Assembly (NCBI RefSeq): GCF_026210795.1 | Contig: NC_089438.1 | Coordinates: 4,547,501-4,611,500, forward strand | Direction: 5' to 3' | Origin: Rhizophagus irregularis | Taxonomy: Eukaryota; Glomeromycota; Glomeromycetes; Glomerales; Glomeraceae | DNA length: 64,000 nt | Shown: piece after piece, positions 43,969 to 57,916 of the stretch | Position numbering within the stretch: position 1 is the first letter of the stretch | How the letters are laid out: every line of letters starts with the position of its first letter | Position numbers and translations under genes: made by a program | Notes under the pieces: model-generated | The model's database searches: none | The model's input: the letters and a program-made list of their open reading frames with translations, nothing else | Told to the model about the DNA's origin: nothing

Positions 43969-46353
43969 TTCCATTAATAAATTTTCTTCATCATTATTTT
44001 TATTAATAGAATTGGTTATTTTATTATTATCATTATATATAGCTGTAACCATTTGTTGACCCACAAAACAAGCTTCAGATACTTCTTCTAATAATTTAAC
44101 TAAATCAATTCGCTCCTTTTGTTCTTTTTTCCTTTTATTATTATTATTATTTCTATTCATTAATTTATTATTATTGTCTTTTTCGGATAATTTCTTTTGA
44201 TTAATTGGATCATCAACGTAATCTTGTTTTTCACTTTCTAATTTCGCGAAATCTAATACACTATTAATAATACTTATTAAAGAAGTTCCACAACCTTGTA
44301 TTGTTTTAACCAATTCAGCTTGAGATTCATTTAATTTACTTTCTTCCATTAATTCACAACTTGCTAAAATACCATGAAGAGGAGTTCTTAATTCATGAGA
44401 TATAGAAGAAATGAAAGCACCTTTTGCTCTATCAGCAACGATAACTCTTCTTTTTAATACTTCACTAACAACATTTACACCAAAATTACTTAAATAAACA
44501 CGTTCTTCATCTTCAAATTGTCTTTGTGGATCTTTTGTCATAGCTATCAAGAAACCAAAAGCATTCTGTGTATCATCGTAAATGGGTACAACAATACCGG
44601 AATGTACATCATCAGGAAAGAGGGTCGGTAATGGAGGTAAAGAATTTTGATAAATACAACCTTGTGATTGAGTTTGCATTAAATAAGTGAAATAAGAAGT
44701 AATTATAGAAGCTTTTAAAGCTTCAGTAGATAATTCAATTTCACCAACAGAAGCTAAAGATCTTAAATGACTTGATGGTACATCAGGAGGAGGACCGGTT
44801 AAAAAGAAATTATTTGAATTACGAGAAGTTATAGATAAAGGACGAGAATAAAGACAAGGCATTTCTAATAAATAAACAGAATCTACATTTAAAGTGTCTC
44901 TCATTAATTTAACAGCCATATTAAAACATTGTTTCATAATAGGATCACAAATAGTAGATTTTTTCTTATTTTCATCATTATTAGAATTATTATTAGCCAA
45001 TTGAATTTCCAAACAAAATTTACTAAATTCAGCTATACTTTCTTGCATTTTATTTCTTACACGTAAACGTAAAGTATCAGTCCATAATTCTAATTCTCTC
45101 ATGACAACTCTAGCATATTCTTTTAAATTTTCACGATCCTTTTTTGAAAAACTATCTCTAGGTTCACGATCGATCACACATATCGTACCAATATTATAAC
45201 CATCATCAGTTCGTAAAGGAGCACCAGCATAAAATCTTATAAAAGGAGCATCAGTAACTAAAGGATTATTACAAAATCTCCAATCTTTAGTAGCATCAAG
45301 TACTACAAAAGGTTCACCATTTTCTTGTAATATAGCATGACCACAAAAACTTATTTCTCTAGTAGTTCCACTACATCCCATACCATCTTCAGCTTTAAAC
45401 CATTGATGAGTCGTATTAAGAAGTGATATCATTGATATTGAAGTTTTAAAATGTTCTTTTGATAATGCTACTATACGAGTAAAATTAACATCATTTGATG
45501 TATTAAGTATTTGAAATCTCCATAACGCTCTTCTACGTTCAACTTCATTAGGAGGCATGGGAGGAGGAAGGTAATGATTATCATCTAAATCATCATCTAA
45601 ATCATCATCATCATAAATACTTTCATAATTACCATCTACTTCAATATTATAATCAACAAAACATTTACTTTGTTCACAATCATCTTCAAGACCTTTAATA
45701 AAAGAAGTTATGGCATCAGCTTCAGCAGTAGAATTTAATTCACAGACAATTTTACTTCTACGACAATCAACAGTTTTACTTCTTCTAAGAGAATTTGGTT
45801 TTTTTGGAGTAGCCATAGGATTAAATTTTCCTTGAGCATAATTATAAAGGAATTCTTTCCATTCATCAGTATTATATTGATCAAATTGTATATCGGAATC
45901 AGGGGAGGTAGCTAATAATGAAATATCAACTTCACCACTATTAGGAGATGATAATACTTTATCAATAGAAGAAACTTGTTTTGGAGAAGGTTTAAAACGA
46001 AATAACGCACTGTTACGACGAGAAGATACATTGTTGTTAATATTATTGTTATTATTATTATTATTATTCGTGATAGGAAATTTTTCTTTTATTAAAGTTT
46101 TCCATTCCACATCTTTATAATATTTACTTGGATTCGATAATAAAATCGGTATCGCTATAGATTTTCTACGAATAATATTGTTATTATTATTAATATCATT
46201 ATTATTATTAATTCCTTGTATAGAATTTGAAATTTCTTTATCAAATTTATAAGATTTAAATATAGAAGTATCCAAGAATTTTTTTCGTACAAAAGATTTT
46301 ATCGGATTTGGTTTTGAGGATGAGGATGAAGAATTTGGAGGAGATGATGGCAT
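40926..46353 (-). CDS. GAF hybrid histidine kinase, copy B
   Basis: Exons 46353-43771, 43690-43683 (8 bases), 43279-41721 and 41626-40926 sum to 1617 codons (1616 aa). Order: low-complexity N-terminus (1-270); GAF domain (about 275-420, KAEDGMGCSGTTREISFCGHAIL); a second GAF-like domain (about 470-640); HisKA with H-box SISHELRTPLHG (H653); ATPase with N-box NIIGNSMKFT (861-870), DTGCG (926-930) and GTGLGLSIV; a degenerate receiver-like region (IIFIIDD); and a receiver with VVEDN (D1329), phosphoacceptor D1384 in VLMDIQMPVMNG and K1574 in TKPVS. A cytosolic sensor passing phosphate from His to Asp; signal unknown. No transmembrane segment seen. Long Asn and Ser runs are present. A Ser/Thr/Pro-rich insert of about 140 residues splits the receiver. 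Confidence 0.88.
43683..43690 (-). other. 8-base microexon of histidine kinase B
   Basis: Minus-strand GATTATTTAG, then ATTATCGG, then GTAAAT. It supplies Ile-Ile-Gly and is required both to keep the frame and to complete the ATPase N-box (N, IIG, NSMKFT). Joining the flanking exons directly would shift the frame. The pseudogene copy at 31843-31850 keeps ATTTTCGG after the same acceptor but has TT for the donor GT. Confidence 0.85.
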
Positions 46354-48474
46354 TTTAATTGGAATAGGATATGTTTATTATGTTTGTTGGTAATGTAATT
46401 GTTAAATGTGATTGATGGTTTAATGTGATGGTTTTTATGTGATTTGTTATTTCGACTGCGGCAAAAATATGATTGTAAATGCCTTTTTGATTTTTTTGAA
46501 AAAAAAAAGAAAGAAATAGGATTTGTTGTGTAACAAAAAATAATCCTATATATATATATGTACGTTATGTATGTATGTATTTTTTTAATCTATATTTTAA
46601 AAAAAAAAATTTTTTTTTTTTTCTCCTCGTATAAAAATTCTCGTATAAAAAAATGCGAATTTGAAAAAAAAATGAATAATTTTTTTTAGTTTGAAAAAAT
46701 TGAAAAAAAACAAAAAAAAGAAAGAAATTTATATATATATAAAGTGGTGTGTGTAGTGGTTGTATATGTATGTATATATATATATATATATAAGTAAAAA
46801 AGTTTGTTCAAATGTTATGTATATATTAAAAAAATAAAAAAAGATAAAACGTGAATAAAAAAGGAACGGAGGTCATTATTTATAATTTCCCCCTTTTTAA
46901 GTATCAAAACATTCAGTTGTATAATAAAAAAAAAAAGTATGTAATATGTAATATATAATTTTATTTATTTTATAATAATTATTATTTATTTTATTTTATT
47001 TTATTTTATTTTCATTTTATTTTATTTTTTTTTGTTGTTTATTGTTTATTTTTGTAATACAAACCAATTAATAGTTAGTAGGCGGGAAATTTTGTGTTAG
47101 TAAATAATAAATAAATAAGTAAATAAATGAATATACTAAAAAAGAAAAAATTTAATTTTTTAACGCCCATAAAAAATTAAAATTATTTAAAAGGGTTAAT
47201 CGAAGGAAAATCTATGAAGATACGCCATATATAAAATAAAAAAAAAATGCGAAAAAAAAATGCAAAAAAAATGCAAAAAATGCAAAAAAAAAAAAAAAAT
47301 AATTTTAATATAAATAAAGAAACTCAATTGTTTGCCTAAAAAAAAAATACTAGATTTTTTAAAAGTTATATTCATTAGTAATTTCCAATTTTATATGTTA
47401 TCAATTAAAATTAAATACATTTTTTTTTTTGATGATAAACGAAATTGGTTAATAAAAAAGATTTTTTTTTTGAGACTAACCAATAAAAAAACAAAATGTT
47501 ATTTTAACAATGGGTAACTTTGATTATTACTGATAAAAAGAATATATATATATATATGTTTATATAAGTTCAATTTATAATATTTATAATAAATTATTAT
47601 TCAATTAATTATAAAGTAATTATTTTGGTTTAGTGAAAATCTGGAGAAAGGCTCCGATAAATTCAAAAAAAGATTATAATTTTTTATGTGTTATATAATA
47701 TATAAATTAATAATCATCACTAATCATTTTTTATTTCTTGAAATTAAATTTATATTTTGTGTAAAATTAAAACCAAATTTGTTTAATATATGATTTTTTT
47801 TAAAAAAAGATGTACAAGTTAAAAAATTTATACGATGATACGATGAATGATTGTTACCAAACACTTAATGGGGTATTACTAATAATCGAACCATTTATAT
47901 TCAAATCCAGAATTCTGGGATTAATTCAAAATCAAACACAACATTTTATGCATTATAACATTATCAGTTATAAAGTTATTTAAAATCCATAAACCTGTTC
48001 ATTCAACGCCAAGACAAAGTGACAAACAATGTGTTTAATTCCCCAAGATTAAACTAACATATGACACACGACATATAAACTCTAAAAAAAACGCCACCCT
48101 TATATGAATTGGGTAACAAACATTTTTTTGGATTATACTAATAATTATTTATCCGATTAATAAGTTGGCATTAATTAAACAGATCATTCACCTGAAGGAA
48201 AAGTCATGTCAATCAAGTTAATCAAGTTTTTCTCCTTAAAGCTTGAATAAATTGTTTGCTTACATTATATAAAATTGTATATACGGGCGTAGTATTGTAT
48301 ATATTTTTTATTTTTCGTAAAAGTGAAATTTTTCCGAACATGAATTCCAATATATTATTCGTATTATTTGTATACTGATATGGAACAAAAGGAGGAGTAA
48401 AAGGCGTAAAATATTACTAGTATTAAAATAGTAATAATAGTTTAATATTTTACAATATATTTTATAATATTTTT

Positions 48475-48650
48475 ATTACTTTTATACTTTTTAATATACT
48501 TTTTATACTTTTTAATATACTTTTTATACTTTTAATATAGTTTTTATACTTTTAATATAGTTTTTATACTTTTAATATGCTTTTTATACTTTTAATATGC
48601 TTTTTATACTTTTAAATACTTTTTATACTTTTAAATACTTTTGATATACC
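48475..48650. repeat. About 20-bp tandem repeat
   Basis: About eight to nine units of ACTTTTTATACTTTTAATAT with small variants. Confidence 0.8.
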
Positions 48651-51042
48651 TAAATTTACTCTAAAATCTCTACTTTATCAGATGAAACATGTTCGTTCGT
48701 TATACGATGTGACAAACAAATTTTCACGCATAAATGGATTAATTCGCACATGATACCTTAAATAAAAAATATTGATTTTAATAGTTATTTAATCCTTCTT
48801 TTTTGAGATTTGGAAAAAAAAATATCCTTACATGCATCGGAATAACCTTTGAAGTATTCACTCTTTGTTTTCAACGAAAATGCAAATTTTTTTATCCAAT
48901 TATTTGTTTTTTATGAAGCAACTTTTATTATTACATATATACATATATATGTGAACTAAGGGATTTTAAATAAATATCTTGTGAATTAAATGCATGCATT
49001 GTTTTTTTTAGCGTGGTTTCCTATACCCTTGAATTACTCGAAAATTTTTTTTTTTTAAAAAAAAAATAAGCTTTTCTTTAATATAAAATGTGAGTTACAT
49101 TATATCGATAAAAATAAAATGTTAAATGTAATTAATATAGTTTAATGCAAAATTCTATCATAATTTTTGGGGAGTACAAATAAAAGATCGTAATTTTACA
49201 CAAAAATATTTAAATTTTTTTTTGATGATGATCACTTTTTTTTATAAAGAATTTATTGGTTAATATTATAGTTATAATTTGGTATCATCATATTTCTTTT
49301 TGGGTAATCTTATTTTTTTTTTGTTTATTTTCTATTAGAAAAACTCAGAGAAATCATATCTTACTTTTTAATTTAAAAGAATATTCGAAATAATAACATA
49401 AAACCAGTATAAAACTTGACCCTCGGGTTTCAATAATGTTGTGATCATATATTTACATTTATACAAAACTTTAATTGGTGCTTTGATGGTTGATCAAATT
49501 TTTTTTTTCTCTTGTGTAAAAAAAGAAAAAAAAAAACGAAAATCGAATTCGTTTTTTCAAAAAAATTTGAAAAAGAATGGAAAAAAAGAAAAATTATACA
49601 TTTTTATACATTTATAGTAATTTTAAATGATCCGATTGGTAGTACAAAAAATGTTTTTTTTATAGTTTCCCATACTAATGCAACATATTATAATCTCGAT
49701 AACGTAATTGCACTGACAAACATGCCTCGACGCCCAGACATAATCTCTTAAATATAAATGATTATCTCTTTCCGATAAACTTTGAACCATACATTCAAGG
49801 AAAGAATTGATTTAAAGTTTATACATACAGCAGTATTATTATTTTTATGTATATTTTGTACAGTATATGTATCGAAAATTCGAATATTTTAATAATAAGC
49901 AATATGACAATATGATGATAATTTTTTTTTATAAATTAAAATGTAAGTTTAGAATGAAATGCGTTTTTATTGTTCACATCCAAAATTTTACTTTTCTATT
50001 TCGTAAATTTAGAATTTTTTATTTGCTTGTTATGTGTTATGCCATATAATTAGTATATATAAAATATTATAATTGGTATATATAAAATATTAATAGTATA
50101 CAATTATATTAATTATATTAATAGTATAATTAGTATAACAGTTAATCAATTAATAAATTAATAATAGTAATAATCAGTATAACATAACGCAAAAATGTTG
50201 TGATCTACTTTATGTGAATTATGACCTGCTGAAAATTTGTTGAGATCCACTCATATCATGATTTTTTTCAATAATAAATATCGGGTTATCCGAGAGTTAC
50301 TATTATTTCTAAAATGTGAGGATAAATATTATTTTTTTTACAAACAGGTGTAAATTCAGGGATTCAGGGTTGTTTTTTTTTTAAAGTGAATATCTTTTAA
50401 AAAATCGGCAGATTATACGATTATACAAAATTTTTTTTCATTCCAATATTTCCCCATTTAATATAATGATATTTCCATATTTCCATAACTCCCTGAAAAA
50501 AATCTACTGATCAGCAAATAGCCACCAAGCAAAAAAAACTACTAATTTTAACAATGTTTAACAATGATTTTAGTTTAGTGAATTTTTTAAATATTAAATA
50601 AAAAGGAGGAACTATAATAACAAATCATGGAATATGTTATATACCGGATCAACATGAACATTTATTTTTAAACACTTTCATGAGATTACCATACAAATCA
50701 TACAAATTCTAAGGGGGTTCATCTTTAATTTCTATTTATGTAAATACATACAGTATATAATTTCAGTTTTTTTTTTTTAAACAATTTAATGTGGTTATTT
50801 AAGTTTAGAAAGGATATAATTATGGTAAAATTGCTTATAAATCGTTTTTTATAATAATAATAATAATAAACTTTTAGTTCCGATGTTCCGATTTTCGGAT
50901 TTGGATAATCTCGGCCTCGGAATTATCATGGAGTAAATTTCATTTTTCATTATTAAAAATTTATTTATTAAAGTTCGTGTAAAAAAAAAATCAATGATTA
51001 ATAATTAAAATTTATTTATTATTTATTATTATTTTTTTTTTT

Positions 51043-51100
51043 ATCTATTACATCTATTACATCTATTACATCTATTATATCTCTATTATATCTATTACAG
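51043..51100. repeat. 10-bp tandem repeat ATCTATTAC
   Basis: Repeated CATCTATTA/TATCTATTA units, about five to six copies, imperfect at the right end. Confidence 0.7.
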
Positions 51101-52768
51101 AAATCAAAAAAAAAAAAAACTCAAATAATAGGTATCTTCAAGTCTTACAATTATAAATTGACAAAAGATCTTCTTTCTTTTAACAGTTAAAAAAACTCTT
51201 TTTTAATGCCAAAATTTACTTCACATGGTAACAATAGAAATTAGATTTTTTTTTTTTGTACAACTTAATTAATTACGGAATAATAAAATTATAAATTATT
51301 TATTTATTGATTTTCGGAGCATCCCTTGTAATTAATCCTATTAAATTTTTTTTTTCGCCGTGCATTTTTAAATTTTTAAACTAGTTTTTTTTTGTAAAAG
51401 TTTCTTGATTCTTATTTGTACAATTGATTTTTTTTTTTTAAAAAAAAAAAAGTCAATTTATTCAAAAAAAAAAATAAATAAATTATACTGTAATATAATA
51501 AATTATACTAGATATACAAAATTACATTATGTACATATATATATATCACATGGTAACATGGTAAAAGTGTTGTTCCCCGTAGAGTACAATATTAAATGTT
51601 AATATTGTAAAAAAAAAATGTTTAAACTTTAAATGACATTTTATGAGTTAATTATAATTTATAATTATTTTATGAATACGTAAGCACAGTGTTGTTTACT
51701 TTATTAGTCAAATAGTGTTATAAATCGGATAAGGTTGGACCATATTGAGAAATTATAAAAATCCAACAATCTAATGGATTGGTCCATTAAAACACTTGGG
51801 ATATATAAAGTCAGTGCTTCTTTTTCTAATAATAAAAATTTTAAATATAGAAAATATATCTGGAGATATACTTTTCTTTATAAATTAGTAAAACGACGAC
51901 TGTGAATTCAAATTATATAATACTGTATAACGAGAAGGAGATGGTTATATACTTGTGTACTTATGACATTATGCACTTATGTACTTTTTTACTTTCCATA
52001 AGTAACTAGATTTTAACAAATGATACAATTTACAAAATCCTTTTGTTTTTTCAACCGAAAAAATCCCAAAAAACGTAAAAAGAATTATAACTTCACAGGG
52101 GGCGTGGTATGAAATATGATTCGTCAAAAAAAATATTTCCTTTTTGGAAAATTCTGGCTGGAGTTATGTAATCACCTGACCATACTACAGTGTTCAAAAT
52201 TTAAGTGCTCAGACACGGTAATTTTTGATTGTGTGAGAATTTTTATAGATGATGTGCGCTATATACTTTGCCATATTACTAAGCAAATTGAATAATGTGC
52301 GCTACTGTGAAATTAAAGTTAGATGTAAAATTATTGTGGCAATCAGAATTTATAACCAGTGTTATAAATTCAAAAAATTCTTATACGCGCAAAGCGCATA
52401 TCATTAGTAAAATTCATATGCGCTTTATATAATGATAGGCGCTACTAAGAAAAATGCCGCCTAATATTTTCAACGAAATACGCGGGAAATAAAAGTATTG
52501 TACGCTGCGCCTACTACGCGAATCCAATTTACATCACTGTTTATAACTATAAATAAGTATGGGATCAAGGTTCGTCCGCATAACGATCGCGACAATATCA
52601 TAAATCAAGTCACGAGAGTTAATATATTATACACCCATTATTTATTTAATAAATTAATTATAATACATCATACATACAGTACATAAATTAATAAGGATAT
52701 AATTGACGTACATGCAATCTACAACTCCGAATAAAAGCGGGTACTATCTACGTCTTCAAGTGGCACAC

Positions 52769-55700
52769 TTAAATGACTCTCGCTTTACTAATTATATCAT
52801 CATCAATAGGAGTCGCAGATGGACCCAAGTTCATTCGACTTTTCCATAATACCATATCATTAATGATTTCATTATAACCTTTCAATTCCAATTCTAACTC
52901 TTCGGATTTCACTTCCTCATCATCACCTTTTTTCTCTCCGTTTACAATATCATTTGATTTATTCAACTTTTGTGACCTTAAATGTACCGAAAGTTTTTTA
53001 TGACGTGGTGAATCTGGACTAATAAATTTCTTATAAAATTCAAAAAGATCTTGTTTTGAGACTTTACGTATCTCTTCTACATCCTTAACATCTAAAATTA
53101 GAAAGCCGGAAGAAAAGAATTTTTTTTAGGTATCAGATTTAGATCCCGGTAAGGTGCAAAGATTCAAAGATTCTTGTTTACCTTGTTCAAAATCATAATA
53201 TCCGGATTTAATTTGACCCCAATGTCTAGAAGTTTCTTGTGATAAATTTTTAGGTTTTTCTAGTTTCCTATCAATTAATGCTTGAACTCTCGTTTGATAT
53301 TCTTGTTCTGACATATCTTCAATTATTTTCTGATAACAAAATGGGTTTTAAAAATAAATAAAAAAAAAAATAATAAATGATTACAAAGAAGAAAACAAGT
53401 CGTTATTATACCTGTAATCCATACAAGAAATTTTCGATTCTATTTTCCAAATGAACAGTATCTTTTATACTTTGTACTCTAATTCTTAATCCAGTAGATC
53501 CTGATTCAAGTCTTAATCCACTAGAAACTAAATAACCTAAAATTAAAGAAAAAATTCGTTAAAAAATTAAACCACAAATTTCCAAAAATCTCCTCATTTT
53601 AACCTACCTAATTGTTCTTTTGTTCTCAATTGATCAAAACAAGGCTCATGAGCGAGTTTAGACATTATATTTGATCTTATCCTTAACTCTCTATTTTTAA
53701 AATCACAAATTTGTATATAATATTCAACAGCAGAATTAACGTTGTCTGAATCAAAAACATCTCTTTGATATGTAAATTTTTTTCCTTTTGGAATCATTAT
53801 TGATCTTGATCTAATTGATTGTGATGGTAAAAGAGCTTTTGGTTGAAGAATCTCTTCAATTTTTTGGGATATTTTAATTGCATTATCCTTTAATATATTA
53901 CCATGAATTAATATTTCAATATATAATTGATCAAGTAATTTTGCATAAAATATTTCTATATCTTCATATTTAATACTTTCTAATGCTTCTAACTTTTCCT
54001 CATTTAACCAAAGACGATCAATCGTTAAATAATCTAAATAGTATTCTGAATGTTGAGATGGAGAATTCAATAGAAAATTTTTATATGATCTCTGAACTTT
54101 TTCTTTGATTAATGAAAATCTTTCAGGATCAACCTTGAGATTTTTCATTTTATTTACAACTTTTTCTAATAAAACCGGTAATTTATCATTATATCCGCTT
54201 ATTGATAATGATAACCCTTGAGGCCGATAACTAATACCATAATATACACCTGCCATTTGAGCATTGTATAAATATTCATTTAAAGCATCTTTAATTAATT
54301 CGGAATAAAGCCGAGTTTTAACGTGATATAATGGTGTGGCATAAGCAAGTGGGCTGTTAAAAAGGAAATAAAGAAAGATGTTAACATGTTATAAATTATA
54401 TTAATATGTTATAAAATATGTTAATATGTTATAAAATATACCTATTCAACAAAACATAAATATTGGCTTTTGGAACCCAAAATGTATCGTCTTTTTTATA
54501 CCATAATCGACTAATTTGCGTATCTTTGATTATATCTGGTCTTTTGGCAGGCTAATTTCATTTAAATAAATTAAATTAAAAAGTATTAAATAATTAAATT
54601 CGAATTATATCATCTAGCTAAAAACTTACCGTCGAAATTTCTTTCTTGTATGTTTCAAAATCGGTTGGAATGAATTCATTAATTTCCGGTAATTTCAATT
54701 CAGAATGTGTCGTGATATTCTTCAAAGCCTATAGGTAATAATAAAGAAAAAGAATAAACAAAAGAAATAATTATAAAAAATGAGAAAAATAATAATTTTA
54801 CCTGAATAAGTTTATCACTTAAAGGTTCTACTTTATATTCAGTTCCATACCACTTCTCTTTTTGATCTAATCCAGTAAAAGATTGACTGGATAATCTAAG
54901 AACAAAATTATCATGTCGAAGTAAATCAAGTAATTCATTAATTAATTTTGAATCAAATTCTCTGATCAAAGATGTACTAAGAATCCATTCTCTCGGGTAA
55001 GGCTTTTGCATCATCATAGATAAATTTGTAGTATATCCTGTTGGTGCATATTTTTCCCTGAATCTAAATGAAATTTCTCGTATTTTTTTAATCTAAAAAT
55101 TCAATTATATTGATAAGATATTACGCGTGATAAATAAATATTATTATTAAAGAATTTACTTCATGATAAGTCCATTCTTGAATTCCAACTTGTTTCAACA
55201 TCTCAATATATTGAAATATGTGCACTACTACATCTTCATAATTAGCTATTGAAAATATAATAAATATGTTAGACGTGTTAAACATGATGAACAGTAAATG
55301 AATTGGAATTAAATTAAAATAATTACCCAATCCAGATTCAGTAAGATCTATTGAAACTATGAAAAATCCAAATCCAATATCTCCTTGGTAATAGGCGCCT
55401 AAAGAATTTACCCATCCTTTCTTTTTCAACAAAGTAAATAACGATCCGCTTCCTTCATGTCCAATCAAATGACTCAAATATCTTTCAGGCTATTTATATA
55501 TATATATATATATATATATTATAAAATTTATATATTAAACTTTTTTTAGAAAAATGAATGAGCTTATTTTACGCACGTACCATAAAGCGATATAATGAAC
55601 TTAGGTCTGGGAACGGAAACTTTATTTTTAAGCTGCGATTATCTTTTACGGGTTTAGCAAAAACTTGTTTCTATAAAATTTAGATACATAAATATTATTA

Positions 55701-56734
55701 TTTGTTTCATATACTTTTTTTTAAAAAAAATATTTATATAATTTGACGTATTTGACGTACCAATAATTCATTCTCAGTTAACGGATGTCCATCAAAAGTA
55801 GGTATTGGAACATTTTTATTTTTAATAGCAGAAAATTTCTCAATAACCCATTGAGTAAGTTGATCTAATGATTCTTTACCAAGTACGACCAATTTCATAA
55901 TATTTGCTGAATAATATTTTTCATGAAATTTTAATAATTCATCTCTAATATTTAATCCTTGTTTAATTGGATTTTCTTTAAGTGTTTCCAAATTTCCTGT
56001 ACCGAATCTTGAATAAGGATGTTTTGAGTTTGATAATGACTTTTCTAATTGATATAATCTCCAACCATCTAATTGCAAATTCTTATTGTTCTCTAAAATC
56101 AGGAAAATTATAAGTAAATTATCTAAAGAAAAGATGTTGAGCACCCCAAAAAAAAAATTTTAATACCGGAATCAACCGCGCAGATTTCTCTATCAACACA
56201 ATTTGGATCAAATAACGGTGCTATAAAAAATTGAGCAAACCTATCCAAAGCACCTTCCAAAAATTCAGGTCCAACACCAAAATGATAATTAGTGTCATTG
56301 GTACTAGTAAAAGCATTTGCATTTCCATTATGTTGTGATAGATAATCTAAATATTCATTTTCTTTTGGGTATTTTTCAGTTCCCATAAATAATAAATGTT
56401 CACAAAAATGTGCAAGTCCTGATAAACTTTCCTAGAAAAAAAACAATAACCTTTTTTAGAATCATACTAGAATCGGTGGAAATTCTTTATTCCAAAATAC
56501 TGTACTTACAGGGTCACAGAAATAACCGACATTAACGTCCAAAGAAGCACTTGATTTATCAGTATTAGCATCATGAATAAGTAATGCTTCTAGTTCATTA
56601 CTTAATCTAATAAGTTTATAAGATCTATCATCATTATCCGATTGTTCAATGGGAACCGATAATACTGCATGACTTTTGTCTTCTGAAATTGTAAAGTTTG
56701 ATGGAAGATTTTTGAAGATTGAAGTCGTTGCCAT
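52769..56734 (-). CDS. Insulysin-type M16 zinc metalloprotease
   Basis: Thirteen exons on the minus strand: 56734-56510, 56431-56167, 56092-55761, 55670-55581, 55489-55327, 55245-55160, 55092-54802, 54728-54630, 54551-54442, 54353-53608, 53536-53412, 53329-53182, 53091-52769. They sum to 1001 codons, giving 1000 aa, the usual insulin-degrading enzyme length. The inverted zinc motif is HFCEH (H83, E86, H87), with the third ligand E164 (DSENNKN), 77 residues after H87 as in human IDE. The C-terminal half has RTKEQLGY, carrying the conserved Arg and Tyr that bind substrate. Role: degradation of peptides of roughly 20-80 residues inside the clamshell; in yeasts also pheromone processing. No signal peptide; the end (SKARVI) is not a peroxisomal signal. 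Neighbour of the divergent lipase gene with 1.2 kb between. Confidence 0.93.
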
Positions 56735-57916
56735 TATCTAATTATACGTGAAGGGTCGCAGATCATATATATGCATAAGTATTAGTCTAATTTTGGTATC
56801 TGTTAATGTGATTTTTTTCGATTTGAACATCCTCCTGATTTTTTTAACAAAAAAAAACTTACTTCTTTTTAACTTGATAAAGAAATAATTTTGATGTAAA
56901 AAAAAAAAATTCGGGATTTTTTTTTCTTATTTATAATAATTATTCACTTATCATTTCAATCTTTTGGTATCAAAAAAATAATAAATGACATTACCTAAAA
57001 TTTAACAATTAAAAACCGGTTTAGTTTTCCCATAAATGGGGGTCATAGATTATCATTAATATTGTTTGTTTTAAAAAAAAAACTAAGGTACCACAATAAT
57101 AAACGACCAAAATAATTAATTCATTTGAAAAAAAAATTTTTTTTTTTCATAAAAATCCGATTTTCATTTGATTGTGTTTCAAAAAGCTTTGTTATATTAT
57201 CTTGATTAAGAAAATCAATACAAAGGGAAGAATTTCAGTCTTCAGTTTACGACACTACCAAATTAAGCTCATTTTAATTATAATAATGCGTGCCCAAACT
57301 TTTCATTGAACAGTAGTTATAATTTATCCGTTTCGGAACAAATGAACGTATAAAAACAGAAAGATATTTATCGGTTTTGGAGAAAGATATTTATCCGTTT
57401 CGAAAATGAGTGTATAGAGAAAGGTACCGTAGATCTGATTTACTTACATTAGCATACATTTATTTAATCCCTTAATCCTCCTTTTTTCCTCCAATTTTAA
57501 CAATTCCATTATTAAAGTTAATTTTTTCAAATAATCAATACCAGATACCAGTTTTCGATGGCACTTTTATGCTTTGAACTTTTCATGCTTCAACAATCAT
57601 TTGTTTTGTGAAAGTAGGTTCCAATTTTTTTTATTAGAATCTTTTTTGGGCTTTATAGGGGATGAACTGATCTATCACTGAAGGAGAGAGAAGGAGAGAA
57701 GGATTTCATAGTGTAACGATCACTTGACCACATGTTTTAGTGAGTTCCTGCGTCAAAATGAGGAATTTTTAAATAAGGATTAGTTGATTATCGCATTATC
57801 GCCCTAAATCACATGAACAACTTGTGAACAATTTTGTACCACTGTAGATCGTAAACAAAAACCTATTTAAACTGTTAAGGAATTTCAAATTTCAGAGATC
57901 ATTATAAAGATAAAAC
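56735..57916. other. Divergent intergenic region (protease / lipase)
   Basis: Shared upstream region of two divergent genes. AT-rich; a TTTATCGGTTT/TTTATCCGTTTCG motif repeats near 57327-57400. No RNA gene or further CDS seen. Confidence 0.5.

Larger units (their letters stand above)
36847..46920. repeat. Segmental duplication, copy B
   Basis: Direct-orientation copy of 3306-34490, without the retroelement nest. It preserves intact versions of both genes and the uninterrupted gypsy1 target (GCTATTTTACCATG near 42498). Confidence 0.85.
46354..52768. other. Gene-poor AT-rich region
   Basis: No supported gene over 6.4 kb. 46354-46920 is the 5' region of histidine kinase B. 47217-47310 is rich in A-runs with ATGC interruptions. 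Short frames (47332, 49512, 49867, 51405, 52498) are AT-biased, lack domains and look like chance. 52200-52540 is less AT-rich with repeated GCGCTA/GCGCAT motifs and may be a transposon relic. Confidence 0.55.

Noticed and set aside
47332-52686. Small AT-rich ORFs in the region between histidine kinase B and the protease
   Set aside because: Lys/Asn/Phe/Ile-rich, without domains, conserved partners or plausible splicing.
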